Assembly (NCBI GenBank): GCA_021792975.1
Contig: JAJYTR010000001.1
Location: forward strand, 1 to 64,000
DNA length: 64,000 nucleotides
Reading direction: 5' to 3'
From: Pseudomonadota bacterium
GTDB taxonomy: Bacteria; Pseudomonadota; Gammaproteobacteria; Xanthomonadales; Rhodanobacteraceae
Made by a program: the position numbers and the translations under genes. Under the pieces are notes generated by a model that searched no databases, was not told where the DNA came from, and saw only the letters and a program-made list of their open reading frames with translations. How positions within the stretch are numbered: position 1 is the stretch's first letter; the number at the start of each line of letters is the position of its first letter. This document shows positions 50,122 through 60,445 of this stretch, piece by piece.

Positions 50122-50151
50122 ACCGCGAGCCCGCCTCGGAGCGCCGTGCGT

Positions 50152-50180
50152 TTGTCAGTCCGTGCACGGGCTGGGATAAT
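50152..50180 (+). promoter_or_regulatory. Sigma-70 promoter for folD
   Basis: TTGTCA (50152-50157), 17 bp, GATAAT (50175-50180), 21 bp before the folD ATG. Good fit in both boxes and spacing. Confidence 0.65.
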
Positions 50181-50201
50181 CACGTTTTGGGCGGGTCGTT
50201 C

Positions 50202-52533
<2,332 letters not shown>

Positions 52534-52626
52534 TCCCGCTCCGCTGCCGCATCCAGAAGCGCCTCGATTCCACCGTCCGCAGCAGGGCAGGGATCCAGAA
52601 TCCCGAACCCGAAGTTCCGAGTCCCG

Positions 52627-54207
52627 ATGTCCGACAGCATCCACGCCGACAAGATCCTCATCCTCGACTTCGGCTCGCAGTACACGCAGCTGATCGCGCG
52701 CCGCATCCGCGAGATCGGCGTGTACTGCGAGATTTGGGCATGGGATCACGATCCCGCCGAAATCGCCGCCTTCGCGCCGCGCGGCGTGATCCTCTCCGGT
52801 GGTCCGGAGTCGGTGACCGCCGTGGATTCTCCGCGTGCACCGCAGCAGGCGTTCGCGCTGGGCGTGCCGGTGCTGGGCATCTGCTACGGCATGCAGGCCA
52901 TGGCCGTACAGTTGGGCGGGCGTGTCGAAAGCGGCCACGCGCGCGAATTCGGCTATGCCGCCGTCGATCTGCCCGGCGCCTGTGCACTGTTCGACGGTCT
53001 GGACGACCACGCTGGGGAAGGTGCGCCATGCCCACGCCTGGACGCATGGATGTCGCATGGCGATCGCGTCACCGCATTGCCCGAGGGCTTCATCACCGTG
53101 GCCAGCACGCAGAGCATTCCGATCGCCGCCATGTCGGACCCGCGGCGTCGCCTGTTCGGCGTGCAGTTCCATCCCGAAGTGACCCATACCCGCCGCGGCA
53201 GCGAGATCCTGCGCCGCTTTGTCGTCGAGGTTTGCGGCTGCGCCACGCTCTGGACTGCACGCGGCATCATCGACGATGCCGTGCAGTCGGTGCGCACCCG
53301 CGTCGGCGGCGGGCACGTGCTGCTGGGACTCTCCGGGGGCGTCGACTCGTCGGTGGTCGCGGCGCTGCTGGAACGCGCCGTGGGCAGCCAGTTGACCTGC
53401 GTGTTCGTGGACACCGGCCTGCTGCGCTTCGACGAGGCGGATCAGGTGATGGCCACCATGGCCGGGAATCTGGGGGTGCGCGTCCTCCGTGTCGATGCCG
53501 CCGCGCGTTTTTTCGCGGCACTGGCGGGAATCCACGATCCCGAAACCAAGCGCAAGACCATCGGCCGGCTTTTCGTCGACGTGTTCGAGGAGGAAGCCGC
53601 GAAACTCAGTGATGTGCGCTGGCTGGCGCAGGGCACCATCTATCCCGATGTGATCGAATCGGCCGGCGCGCGCACCGGCAAGGCGCACGTCATTAAGAGC
53701 CATCACAACGTCGGCGGCCTGCCGGAACGCATGCAGCTGAAGTTGCTGGAGCCGCTGCGCGAACTGTTCAAGGACGAGGTGCGGCGCATCGGCGTCGAAC
53801 TGGGCCTGCCGCGCGAGATGGTGTACCGGCATCCGTTCCCGGGCCCGGGGCTGGGCGTGCGCATCCTCGGCGAGGTGCGTCCCGAACACGCCGCGTTGCT
53901 GCAGCGGGCCGATCACGTCTTCATCGAGGAACTGCGGCGGGAGGGCCTGTACGACACCGTGAGCCAGGCGTTCGCGGTGTTTTTGCCGGTGAAATCCGTC
54001 GGCGTGGTGGGCGACGGGCGCGCCTACGAGTGGGTCATCGCCTTGCGCGCCGTCGAGACCGTCGACTTCATGACGGCCCGCTGGGCGCCGTTGCCCTATG
54101 CCTTTCTCGATCGGGTATCTCTGCGTATTATCAATGAGATAAAAGGCATTTCTCGTGTCGTTTACGACATCTCCGGCAAGCCGCCGGCCACGATCGAATG
54201 GGAATGA
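52627..54207 (+). CDS. guaA: GMP synthase (glutamine-hydrolysing)
   Basis: Aminates XMP to GMP with glutamine and ATP. 526 residues. The class I glutamine amidotransferase domain (1-200) has nucleophile Cys in [13 protein letters not shown] and the His/Glu pair in [11 protein letters not shown]. The ATP-pyrophosphatase domain has the PP-loop [15 protein letters not shown], and the C-terminal dimerisation domain ends [14 protein letters not shown] purine operon with guaB. The last codons overlap the tadA start. Confidence 0.98.
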   Translation: MSDSIHADKILILDFGSQYTQLIARRIREIGVYCEIWAWDHDPAEIAAFAPRGVILSGGPESVTAVDSPRAPQQAFALGVPVLGICYGMQAMAVQLGGRVESGHAREFGYAAVDLPGACALFDGLDDHAGEGAPCPRLDAWMSHGDRVTALPEGFITVASTQSIPIAAMSDPRRRLFGVQFHPEVTHTRRGSEILRRFVVEVCGCATLWTARGIIDDAVQSVRTRVGGGHVLLGLSGGVDSSVVAALLERAVGSQLTCVFVDTGLLRFDEADQVMATMAGNLGVRVLRVDAAARFFAALAGIHDPETKRKTIGRLFVDVFEEEAAKLSDVRWLAQGTIYPDVIESAGARTGKAHVIKSHHNVGGLPERMQLKLLEPLRELFKDEVRRIGVELGLPREMVYRHPFPGPGLGVRILGEVRPEHAALLQRADHVFIEELRREGLYDTVSQAFAVFLPVKSVGVVGDGRAYEWVIALRAVETVDFMTARWAPLPYAFLDRVSLRIINEIKGISRVVYDISGKPPATIEWE

Positions 54208-54680
54208 CTGCCCCGTTGCGACCGGCCACGGCCGGCGACGTCCGCTGGATGCGCGAAGCCCTGGCGCTGGCGCTGCAGGCCGACCAGGCGCACGGCGAAG
54301 TTCCGGTGGGTGCCGTACTGGTGCAGAGCGGCGCCTGCGTCGGCGCCGGCTGCAACCGCAGCATCAGCCGTCACGACCCCAGCGCGCACGCCGAAATCGA
54401 AGCCCTGCGTGACGCCGGGGCCAGGCTGCGCAATTACCGGTTTCCCGGCAGCACGCTCTACGTCACGCTGGAGCCGTGTGCCATGTGCGCGATGGCGCTC
54501 GTCCACGCGCGGGTCGCCCGGGTGGTCTACGCCACCCGCGATCCCAGGACCGGAGCCGCCGGCAGCGTGTTCCAGATCCTTGCATCCGACCGCCACAACC
54601 ACCGCATCGTCGTCGACAGCGGGGTGCTCGCGGAGGAATCTTCCGCGTTGCTGAAAGCCTTCTTCAGAAGCCGCCGGTGA
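54204..54680 (+). CDS. tadA: tRNA-specific adenosine deaminase
   Basis: Deaminates A34 to inosine in tRNA-Arg(ACG). Two ATGs compete: 54198 (160 residues, track) and 54204 (158 residues), which makes an ATGA overlap with the guaA stop and is preferred. Zinc and catalytic motifs: HAEIEAL (His and the proton-shuttle Glu) and [15 protein letters not shown] (two Cys). Also [11 protein letters not shown] and [19 protein letters not shown]. Essential in most bacteria; coupling to guaA places it at the end of the folD-guaB-guaA transcript. Confidence 0.95.
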   Translation: MTAPLRPATAGDVRWMREALALALQADQAHGEVPVGAVLVQSGACVGAGCNRSISRHDPSAHAEIEALRDAGARLRNYRFPGSTLYVTLEPCAMCAMALVHARVARVVYATRDPRTGAAGSVFQILASDRHNHRIVVDSGVLAEESSALLKAFFRSRR

Positions 54681-54700
54681 GTTCGCGACGGTAGGGCGCG

Positions 54701-54730
54701 TTGCCGGGCGATGCGGTTATTTTACATAAT
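54701..54730 (+). promoter_or_regulatory. Candidate promoter in an AT-rich patch ahead of the cis-prenyltransferase gene
   Basis: TTGCCG (54701-54706), 18 bp, CATAAT (54725-54730), within a TACAT-AAT-ATGTA inverted repeat (54723-54735). A CCGCCGGC-ACAA-GCCGGCGG hairpin at 54818-54837 lies in the leader just before the ribosome-binding site. The patch contrasts with the GC-rich surroundings. Confidence 0.45.
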
Positions 54731-54863
54731 ATGTATATGCGAAAGTTAAAGCAACTGCAACGAAGTTTCTTCATTGGCTTCAATACCAACCAGTCGATCG
54801 CGGCGGACGCCACGGTTCCGCCGGCACAAGCCGGCGGCAGGCATCCGGAGGAATAATGCCGGG

Positions 54864-55679
54864 ATGGCTACACACGTGCGACTCGCGGATCGCCTGCACA
54901 CCTGGGCCTGGTGGCCGATCTACCGGATTTACGAGCGCCGCCTGGCCCGACAGGTCGCCACCGGGCCGATGCCCCAGCATGTCGGCATCATCCTCGACGG
55001 CAATCGCCGGCATGGGCGTGCCGCGGGATTGCAGGAACCCGAGGCGATCTACCGGCTCGGCGCAGCGAAGCTCGATGACATCCTGACCTGGAGTGCCGAT
55101 CTGGGCATTCCGATGGTGACGCTGTGGGTGTTCTCGCCGGACAACCTGGGCCGCCCAGAAGCCGAGATCGACGGCATTCTCGGTGCGGTCGAGGCGAAAA
55201 TCCGCGCCTTGGTCGCCGATCCGCATATCCGGCACCGTGGGGTACGGGTAGCGGCGATCGGCCGGCGTGAGATCCTGCCTCCCGCCCTGCTCGAAGCGAT
55301 CGACGCGGCGCAGGCGGCGACCAGCGGCAATGACCGCATGACCGTGATTCTGGCAGTCGGCTATGGCGGCCGCGAGGAAATCACCGACGCGGTACGCGCC
55401 CTGCTCGCCGACCGTGCCGCGCGCGGCGACTCGATCGCCGAGATCCTCCCGGAAATCAGTCCCGCGGCGATCCGCCGGCATCTCTATCTTCCCGAACTGC
55501 CCGATCCCGATCTGATCATCCGCACCAGCGGCGAGGTCCGGCTGTCCGGATTCCTGCTCTGGCAGAGCGCGCACAGCGAGCTGCATTTCTGCGACGCGAA
55601 CTGGCCGGCATTCCGGCGGATCGACTATCTGCGGGCGATCCGTTCGTTCCAGCGTCGCGACCGCCGCTACGGCCGGTGA
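54864..55679 (+). CDS. cis-Prenyltransferase (UppS/Z-prenyl diphosphate synthase family)
   Basis: Adds isoprenyl units in Z configuration to an allylic diphosphate. Start taken as ATG 54864 (271 residues); an out-of-frame ATG at 54856 sits nearer the GGAGG. The catalytic block is HVGIILDGNRRHGRAAG, with the essential Asp; also VTLWVFSPDNLGRPEAEI and the C-terminal DLIIRTSGEVRLSGFLLWQSAHSELHFCDANWPAFRRIDYLRAI. The wording GNRRHGRAAGLQEPEAIYRLGAAKLDDILTW differs from housekeeping UppS (GNGRWAKxRG) and resembles short-chain Z-prenyl synthases. It is not next to cdsA or dxr, so it is probably a paralogue with a special product. Confidence 0.85.
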   Translation: MATHVRLADRLHTWAWWPIYRIYERRLARQVATGPMPQHVGIILDGNRRHGRAAGLQEPEAIYRLGAAKLDDILTWSADLGIPMVTLWVFSPDNLGRPEAEIDGILGAVEAKIRALVADPHIRHRGVRVAAIGRREILPPALLEAIDAAQAATSGNDRMTVILAVGYGGREEITDAVRALLADRAARGDSIAEILPEISPAAIRRHLYLPELPDPDLIIRTSGEVRLSGFLLWQSAHSELHFCDANWPAFRRIDYLRAIRSFQRRDRRYGR

Positions 55680-55820
55680 CCCGCGTGTCGGTGTGACGCA
55701 CGTGGTCGCAAATGGATCGCTCCACCATTGCGGGGGCAGCGCCTGGCCCCTTGCCTGCATCGGACCGCAGCCCAGGCCGGGTGCATCCAGGAACCTGCGG
55801 CCCTGCCGGCCCCATCGGGC

Positions 55821-55849
55821 TTGTCCTGCCGGCGCAGTGCCCGTAAAAT
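55821..55849 (+). promoter_or_regulatory. Promoter for rpmJ
   Basis: TTGTCC (55821-55826), 17 bp, TAAAAT (55844-55849), about 33 bp before the GTG start. The rest of the 203-bp spacer 55680-55882 holds no gene. Confidence 0.65.
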
Positions 55850-55882
55850 CACGCGGATGCATGTCTGCGCCGGAGTCCGCCC

Positions 55883-56008
55883 GTGAAGGTTCTTTCCTCT
55901 CTCAAGTCCGCCAAATCACGCCACCGTGATTGCAAGATCGTGCGCCGGCGCGGCAAGGTGTTCGTGATCTGCAAGAGCAATCCGCGTTTCAAGGCGCGCC
56001 AGCGCTGA
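55883..56008 (+). CDS. rpmJ: 50S ribosomal protein L36, zinc-free (C-minus, YkgO-like) form
   Basis: Too short for the ORF track: GTG 55883 to TGA 56008, 41 residues, [20 protein letters not shown] followed by [21 protein letters not shown]. It matches the YkgO-type L36. The first Cys and the final His of the four-ligand zinc site of ordinary L36 are replaced (RHRDC and PRFK), so it should not bind zinc. It stands alone with its own promoter and terminator, not at the end of the spc operon. Confidence 0.95.
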   Translation: MKVLSSLKSAKSRHRDCKIVRRRGKVFVICKSNPRFKARQR

Positions 56009-56036
56009 ACACGGCGGATTCGTGCCGATCTCCGAG

Positions 56037-56061
56037 GGCCGCCCCTGCAGGCGGCCTTTTT
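56037..56061 (+). terminator. Rho-independent terminator of rpmJ
   Basis: GGCCGCC-CCTGCA-GGCGGCC followed by TTTTT, 28 bp after the rpmJ stop. Confidence 0.92.
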
Positions 56062-56175
56062 CGTTGGAATGGACCCCGCGACGCCGGACACGATTCCGCT
56101 GCGCGGCGCTGCAATCCGGCGGGTGATCTGCTACAAGCGGATCGTCAGATTCCGTGGGGACATGGGAGGCGGACC

Positions 56176-56493
56176 ATGAGGCGTTCGACGTTCGTTCTTG
56201 GAGTTCTGGGTGTGCTCGCATTCGCCGGCGCCGCGGCACACGCCGATACACTGCAGCGGCAGGTCCGGCGCGAGGCGCGCATGCACGTGCCGCAGCGGGG
56301 CCTGACCATGGCGCAGGTGGAGAAGCGCTTCGGCGCGCCGGTGCGCCGGCTGCCGGTGCGCGGCGGCGGCAGCCGCTGGCAACCGCCGATCCACCGCTGG
56401 GTGTATCCGGGTTACGTGGTCTATTTCGAGCGCGATATCGTGATCCACAGCGTGGTCGATGCACCCGCAGGCGAGCACCCGGCACACGGATGA
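56176..56493 (+). CDS. Small exported protein of unknown function
   Basis: 105 residues from ATG 56176 (MRRSTFVLGVLGVLAFAGAAAHA); a clear signal peptide with cleavage likely after AHA. The mature part is rich in Arg: RGLTMAQVEKRFGAPVRRLPVRGGGSRWQPPIHRWVYPGYVVYFERDIVIHSVVDAP. The pattern GLTxxxVxxxFGxP, then W-x-Y and F-x-x-x-x-V resembles the BamE/SmpA-like fold of small periplasmic proteins, but no lipobox is present and the similarity is only by eye. The stop overlaps the aguA start (ATGA), so it is translated with the agmatine genes; a role there is not known. Confidence 0.75.
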   Translation: MRRSTFVLGVLGVLAFAGAAAHADTLQRQVRREARMHVPQRGLTMAQVEKRFGAPVRRLPVRGGGSRWQPPIHRWVYPGYVVYFERDIVIHSVVDAPAGEHPAHG

Positions 56494-57533
56494 CCCGGGC
56501 GGGACACTGGCGCTGGCCCGCCGAATGGGAACCGCAGGCTGCAGTGCTGATCGCCTGGCCGCACCGCGGCACCGACTGGGCCGCGCGGCTGGACGAGGTG
56601 GAGGAGACCTATGTCGCGCTGGCGGCGGCGGTGGCCCGTCATCAGCGTTGCCTGATCTGCGTCCGCGACGCCGCGCTCGAGCGGCATGTCCGTGCCCGGC
56701 TGGAGCGGGTGGGCGTGAATTCCGGGCGGATCACCTGTCTGCACGTGCCCTACCACGACACTTGGCTGCGTGACTCCGGGCCGATCGTCCTGGAAGGCGC
56801 ACCGGGTTTCGCCTACGCCGATTTCCGTTTCACCGGATGGGGCGGCAAGTTCGCGGCGGAGCAGGACGACGCGCTGGCGGGCCGACTCATCGCGATGGGC
56901 GTGTTTGCGCCCGGAGTCCATCAACGTCACGACTTCGCGCTCGAGGGCGGCGCCGTCGAAAGCGACGGCCGCGGCACGCTGCTGACGACCTGGCGCTGCC
57001 TGCACCAGAGGCATCCGCAGGCCAGCCGCGATGCGCTCGATGCCTGTCTGCGCCGGATGCTGGGCGCCGAGCGCGTGCTGTGGCTCGAGTACGGCTGCCT
57101 GCAGGGCGACGACACCGACGCGCACATCGATACGCTGGCCCGCTTCAGCCCCGATGGCGGCATCGTGTTCCAGCACTGCGGCGACCCGGCGGACCCGCAC
57201 CACGGGGAACTGGAGGCGATGCGCGGCCAGTTGGCGGGCCTGCGGGATCGCGCCGGCCGGCCCTACCCGCTGCACCCCCTGCCCTGGGCCCGGCCGATCC
57301 TGGACGAAGGCCGCCGGCTGGCCGCCTCCTACGCCAACTACCTCGTGATTAACGGGGCGGTGCTGGTGCCGGCCTACGGCGACGACGCCGATGCCGAAGC
57401 CGCGCGCACGATCGCCCGCGCCCACCCCGGGCGCGAGATGGTGCCGGTGCCCTGCCGCCCGCTGATCTGGCAGAACGGCAGCCTGCACTGCGTGACGATG
57501 CAGATTCCCGCCGGCGCGCTGGCAGGCGGTTAG
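56490..57533 (+). CDS. aguA: Agmatine deiminase
   Basis: Hydrolyses agmatine to N-carbamoylputrescine and ammonia. Start ATG 56490 (347 residues), overlapping the upstream stop; the track start is inside the small exported gene. Guanidine-modifying-fold motifs: YHDTWLRDSGPIVL, FALEGGAVESDGRGTLLTT, GDDTDAHIDTLARF (catalytic His) and the terminal nucleophile Cys in QNGSLHCVTMQIP. It is followed by aguB, the next enzyme. Together they make putrescine from arginine-derived agmatine. Confidence 0.95.
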   Translation: MTRAGHWRWPAEWEPQAAVLIAWPHRGTDWAARLDEVEETYVALAAAVARHQRCLICVRDAALERHVRARLERVGVNSGRITCLHVPYHDTWLRDSGPIVLEGAPGFAYADFRFTGWGGKFAAEQDDALAGRLIAMGVFAPGVHQRHDFALEGGAVESDGRGTLLTTWRCLHQRHPQASRDALDACLRRMLGAERVLWLEYGCLQGDDTDAHIDTLARFSPDGGIVFQHCGDPADPHHGELEAMRGQLAGLRDRAGRPYPLHPLPWARPILDEGRRLAASYANYLVINGAVLVPAYGDDADAEAARTIARAHPGREMVPVPCRPLIWQNGSLHCVTMQIPAGALAGG

Positions 57534-57560
57534 AATCGGCCCTTTTCCGGGCCCCCGCCG

Positions 57561-58448
57561 ATGGCACGCGACACTCTTGCCCTGGCACTGCTGCAGCAGC
57601 GCGATCACGGTTCGCCCGCCGACAACCTCGCCGTCATCGAGTCGGAATTGCGCGCCGCCGCCGCCGATGGCGCCCGCCTGGTGCTGCTGCAGGAATTGCA
57701 TAACGGGCCCTATTTCTGCCAGCACGAGGCGGTGGCCGAGTTCGACCGCGCCGAGCCCATCCCTGGCCCCAGCACGCAGAAGCTGGCCGCGCTGGCCGCG
57801 GAACTCGGGCTGGTCATCGTGGCGTCGCTGTTCGAGCGGCGGGCATCCGGGCTCTACCACAACACCGCGGTGATTCTCGACAACACTGCAGGAATCGTCG
57901 GTAAGTATCAGAAAATGCACATACCGGACGATCCCGGGTTTTACGAGAAGTTCTATTTCACGCCGGGGGATACGGGATTCGAGCCGATCGACACTTCGGT
58001 GGGCAGGCTGGGCGTGCTGGTGTGCTGGGACCAGTGGTATCCCGAAGCAGCGCGGTTGATGGCCATGCGCGGCGCCGAGATCCTGCTCTACCCCACCGCC
58101 ATCGGCTGGGATCCTACCGACAGCGAGGCCGAGCAGCGGCGTCAGCGGGAAGCCTGGCTCACCGTGCAGCGCGGCCACGCGGTGGCCAACGGTCTGCCGC
58201 TGGCCGCCTGCAATCGTACCGGCCGCGAGCCGCATCCGGCGGGCGGTGCCGGCATCGAATTCTGGGGCAGCAGCTTCGTGTGCGGTCCGCAGGGTGAACT
58301 GCTGGCGCAGGCCGGTGTCAGTGGTCCCGCGCGCGTGCACGCGGAAATCGATCTGCGGCGCAGCGAACACGTGCGGCGCATCTGGCCCTTCCTGCGCGAC
58401 CGCCGCATCGACGCCTACGGTGATCTTCTGCGCCGGTATCGCGACTGA
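57561..58448 (+). CDS. aguB: N-carbamoylputrescine amidase
   Basis: Nitrilase-superfamily enzyme releasing putrescine, CO2 and ammonia. 295 residues. Catalytic triad: Glu in LVLLQELHNGPYFCQ, Lys in GKYQKMHIPDDPGFYEKFYFTPGD and Cys in LGVLVCWDQWYPEAARLMAMRGAEILLYPTAIG. A TAGAAT box overlaps the aguA stop (57531-57536), so an internal promoter is possible. Its stop overlaps the ATG of the TraB-family gene (TGATG). Confidence 0.96.
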   Translation: MARDTLALALLQQRDHGSPADNLAVIESELRAAAADGARLVLLQELHNGPYFCQHEAVAEFDRAEPIPGPSTQKLAALAAELGLVIVASLFERRASGLYHNTAVILDNTAGIVGKYQKMHIPDDPGFYEKFYFTPGDTGFEPIDTSVGRLGVLVCWDQWYPEAARLMAMRGAEILLYPTAIGWDPTDSEAEQRRQREAWLTVQRGHAVANGLPLAACNRTGREPHPAGGAGIEFWGSSFVCGPQGELLAQAGVSGPARVHAEIDLRRSEHVRRIWPFLRDRRIDAYGDLLRRYRD

Positions 58449-59668
58449 TGGACAGCAGCACGGCGGCGCCGCATCAGGAGGTCCTTCCCGTCCAGCCGAT
58501 GCTGCACCTCGAACGCGGAGGTGTCCGTTTCGTCCTGCTGGGTACCGCGCATGTGTCCAGGCAGAGCGCCGAAGCCGTACGGGCGCTGCTGGCCGAAGAA
58601 AGTTTCGATGCGGTCGCGATCGAATTGTGCGCCAGCCGCGCCGAAGCGCTGCGCGACCCCGACGCCATGCGCCAGATGGACCTGTTCCGTGTGGTGCGCG
58701 AAGGCAAGGTCGGAATGGTCGCCGCCAGTCTGGCACTGGGTGCATTCCAGCGCCGCATCGCCGAGCGCTTCGGCATCGAACCGGGCGCGGAAATGAAGGC
58801 CGCCATGGACGGCGCGCAGCAGCGCGCCCTGCCCTGTTGGCTGATCGACCGTGAAGTCGGCGTCACGCTCAGGCGGGCATGGCGCGGCGTGGGCCTGCGC
58901 GAGCGCATGCGCATACTCGGCGGTCTCGCCGCGGGCGTGCTCGGCGGCGAAGACACCAGCGAGCATGAAATCGAGGCCCTGAAGCAGGGCGACCTGCTCG
59001 AGGATGCCTTCGGCGAGTTCGCCCGCGATTCGGCCGTGCTTTATCGCAGCCTGATCGAGGAACGCGACGCCTACATGGCCCTGCGCCTGCAGCGGTGCGT
59101 ACAGGAGTCGGCCCAGGTGCGCCGCGTACTCGTGGTGGTCGGGGCGGGCCACCTCGCGGGGCTGGGGCGCCAGCTCGAACAGGCCCGCATCGAGCCCGAG
59201 CGGGAACTGCAGGAACTGGAGCGCATTCCGCCTGCAGCGCGCTGGCCGCGGGCGCTGGCCGTGGGGCTGGTTCTGGCGCTGTTCGCCGTGATCGTCTTCG
59301 CGTTCCTGCGCAGTCCGGCACTGGGCCGCGCGGCCGTCCTGGACTGGATCGTCTACACCGCCGGCTTGGCCGCACTGGGGGGAATCCTGGCCGGAGGTCA
59401 TCCGCTGAGCATCCTCGCCGGCGCGGTGGTGGCGCCGTTCAAGCCCATCCGCATCCTGCCGCCCGGAGCGTTCGCCGCCTTGTCCGAACTGATGCTGCGC
59501 CGTCCGCGCGTGGCCGACTTCGAGTCGCTCAAGCGCGAACTTGCACACTGGCGCGGCTGGTGGCGCAACCGCGTGGCGCGGACATTACTGTTGTTCATGC
59601 TGGTGAATCTGGGTGCGCTGGCGGGCGAATACATCGCCGGCATCCGCATCCTGCGCAGCGTGTTCTAG
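58448..59668 (+). CDS. TraB-family membrane protein
   Basis: 406 residues, coupled to aguB by a one-base TGATG overlap. The N-terminal 240 residues are the TraB/TIKI-like alpha/beta domain: RFVLLGTAHVSRQSAEAVRALLAEESFDAVAIELCASRAEALRD, with the GTAHV and ELC blocks, then LIEERDAYMALRLQ and VLVVVGAGHLAGLGRQL (GAGH). The C-terminal part has about four membrane segments (ALAVGLVLALFAVIVFAFL, AGLAALGGILAGGHPLSILAGAVVAPF, TLLLFMLVNLGALAGEYIAGI). The family was named after plasmid pheromone-shutdown protein TraB and is related to Tiki metalloproteases; its role in this group of bacteria is unknown. Confidence 0.87.
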   Translation: MDSSTAAPHQEVLPVQPMLHLERGGVRFVLLGTAHVSRQSAEAVRALLAEESFDAVAIELCASRAEALRDPDAMRQMDLFRVVREGKVGMVAASLALGAFQRRIAERFGIEPGAEMKAAMDGAQQRALPCWLIDREVGVTLRRAWRGVGLRERMRILGGLAAGVLGGEDTSEHEIEALKQGDLLEDAFGEFARDSAVLYRSLIEERDAYMALRLQRCVQESAQVRRVLVVVGAGHLAGLGRQLEQARIEPERELQELERIPPAARWPRALAVGLVLALFAVIVFAFLRSPALGRAAVLDWIVYTAGLAALGGILAGGHPLSILAGAVVAPFKPIRILPPGAFAALSELMLRRPRVADFESLKRELAHWRGWWRNRVARTLLLFMLVNLGALAGEYIAGIRILRSVF

Positions 59669-60088
59669 CCTGAGCCTGCGCGGCATCCGCGTACGCACGC
59701 CGAACTGGGCCGGCTGTCGCGAACCGGCCAGTACCGGCAGCGAGACGCTCCGGCACCCCACCCGCGCCGGAGTGCACGCGATCAGGCTTGAACGCACGCT
59801 CCGCCCCACCCGGGCGGCAAAGCGGTACCCCTTGCGGCGAGAGGCGCGGACGGCCCGACGCCCGATCCGCAACCGGGGCGCGAAGGCAGGCAGTGCGTAC
59901 AGTCCAGCCCCAGTCGCCCCGCGTCCATCGCTCGCGCAGCACGCTCCCCGCCCCAGCGCATGCCGCCGGAAAGCCGTGATCGGCGCCGCGTACGGCTCGA
60001 AGGCGATGCAGCCCATCCCAGGGCCGACCGAGCGGTCGTGTGTCGGGCGTGTAAGCTGAATGAATACTGAATCATCGGCACGAAGGGC
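59669..60088. other. About 420-bp GC-rich stretch without a convincing gene
   Basis: Between the TraB gene and the peptide-cassette promoter several frames are open by chance of high GC on both strands (for example 59585..60094 minus and 59613..60059 plus), but none has a start with a ribosome-binding site or a recognisable domain. Nothing else was identified. Confidence 0.5.
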
Positions 60089-60116
60089 TTGCAACGCACA
60101 GAGTTAGTGTTATAGT
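60089..60116 (+). promoter_or_regulatory. Promoter of the small-peptide/GntR/ABC cassette
   Basis: TTGCAA (60089-60094), 16 bp, TATAGT (60111-60116); 5' leader of about 37 bp to the first peptide ATG. Base composition shifts sharply to AT here. Confidence 0.7.
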
Positions 60117-60128
60117 CATATACAACAC
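60107..60128. promoter_or_regulatory. Inverted repeat over the -10 box, candidate GntR/YtrA operator
   Basis: GTGTTATAGTCATATACAACAC has arms GTGTT-x-TA and TA-x-AACAC around its centre. It covers the -10 box and start region, where binding would block transcription, as expected for autorepression by the YtrA-type regulator encoded downstream. Confidence 0.6.
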
Positions 60129-60159
60129 CACATTAGCAACGCGCCAAAACGGAGCCACC

Positions 60160-60288
60160 ATGTACAGCCGACACCCCCGCACACTGAGCGTCCTGGCCGC
60201 GACGCTGATGACCCTGGCCATGCTGGCCGGAATCCGCGCCGGCTTCGAAGTTCCCCAGGGACGCACCCCCATCCCGCTGGTCCATTGA
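60160..60288 (+). CDS. Small hydrophobic peptide 1 of the GntR/ABC cassette
   Basis: Not in the ORF track. 42 residues from ATG 60160 behind GGAG: MYSRHPRTLSVLAATLMTLA, then MLAGIRAGFEVPQGRTPIPLVH. A basic start, a hydrophobic segment and an RAGF-x-PQG-x-T element; the segment could be a signal peptide or a membrane anchor. It shares RAGF, PQG and T with peptide 2 downstream, so the two look like duplicates. Function unknown. Confidence 0.65.
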   Translation: MYSRHPRTLSVLAATLMTLAMLAGIRAGFEVPQGRTPIPLVH

Positions 60289-60301
60289 TCCGGAGTCCAC
60301 C

Positions 60302-60433
60302 ATGAACATCGCCCGATTGGCAGTCCTGCTTGCCGCCGCGCTGATGACCGTGCTGATGGTTGCCAGCGTTCGCGCCGGATTCAGCGGCAGCCCGCAGGGC
60401 CCGACGGTGGCTGCACAGACGCGACCGGCCTGA
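60302..60433 (+). CDS. Small hydrophobic peptide 2 of the GntR/ABC cassette
   Basis: Not in the ORF track. 43 residues from ATG 60302, 13 bp after peptide 1, behind GGAG: MNIARLAVLLAAALMTVLMV, then ASVRAGFSGSPQGPTVAAQTRPA. The same design as peptide 1 (ALMTxxM, RAGF, PQGxT). The repeated pair with separate ribosome-binding sites argues that these are translated genes rather than chance ORFs. Confidence 0.65.
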   Translation: MNIARLAVLLAAALMTVLMVASVRAGFSGSPQGPTVAAQTRPA

Positions 60434-60445
60434 GGTCCTGCCGCC

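Noticed and set aside
52590-52604. GGGAT-CCAGA-ATCCC hairpin between guaB and guaA as a riboswitch or terminator
   Set aside because: A 5-bp stem without T-run; too weak, and it resembles simple CCCGAA-type intergenic words.
54856-54858. ATG at 54856 as start of the cis-prenyltransferase
   Set aside because: It is well placed behind GGAGG but in another frame; the conserved protein is read from the frame of ATG 54864.
59585-60094. Minus-strand ORF of 169 codons after the TraB gene
   Set aside because: No recognisable domain, no convincing start signal, and its 3' part is antisense to the TraB-family gene.
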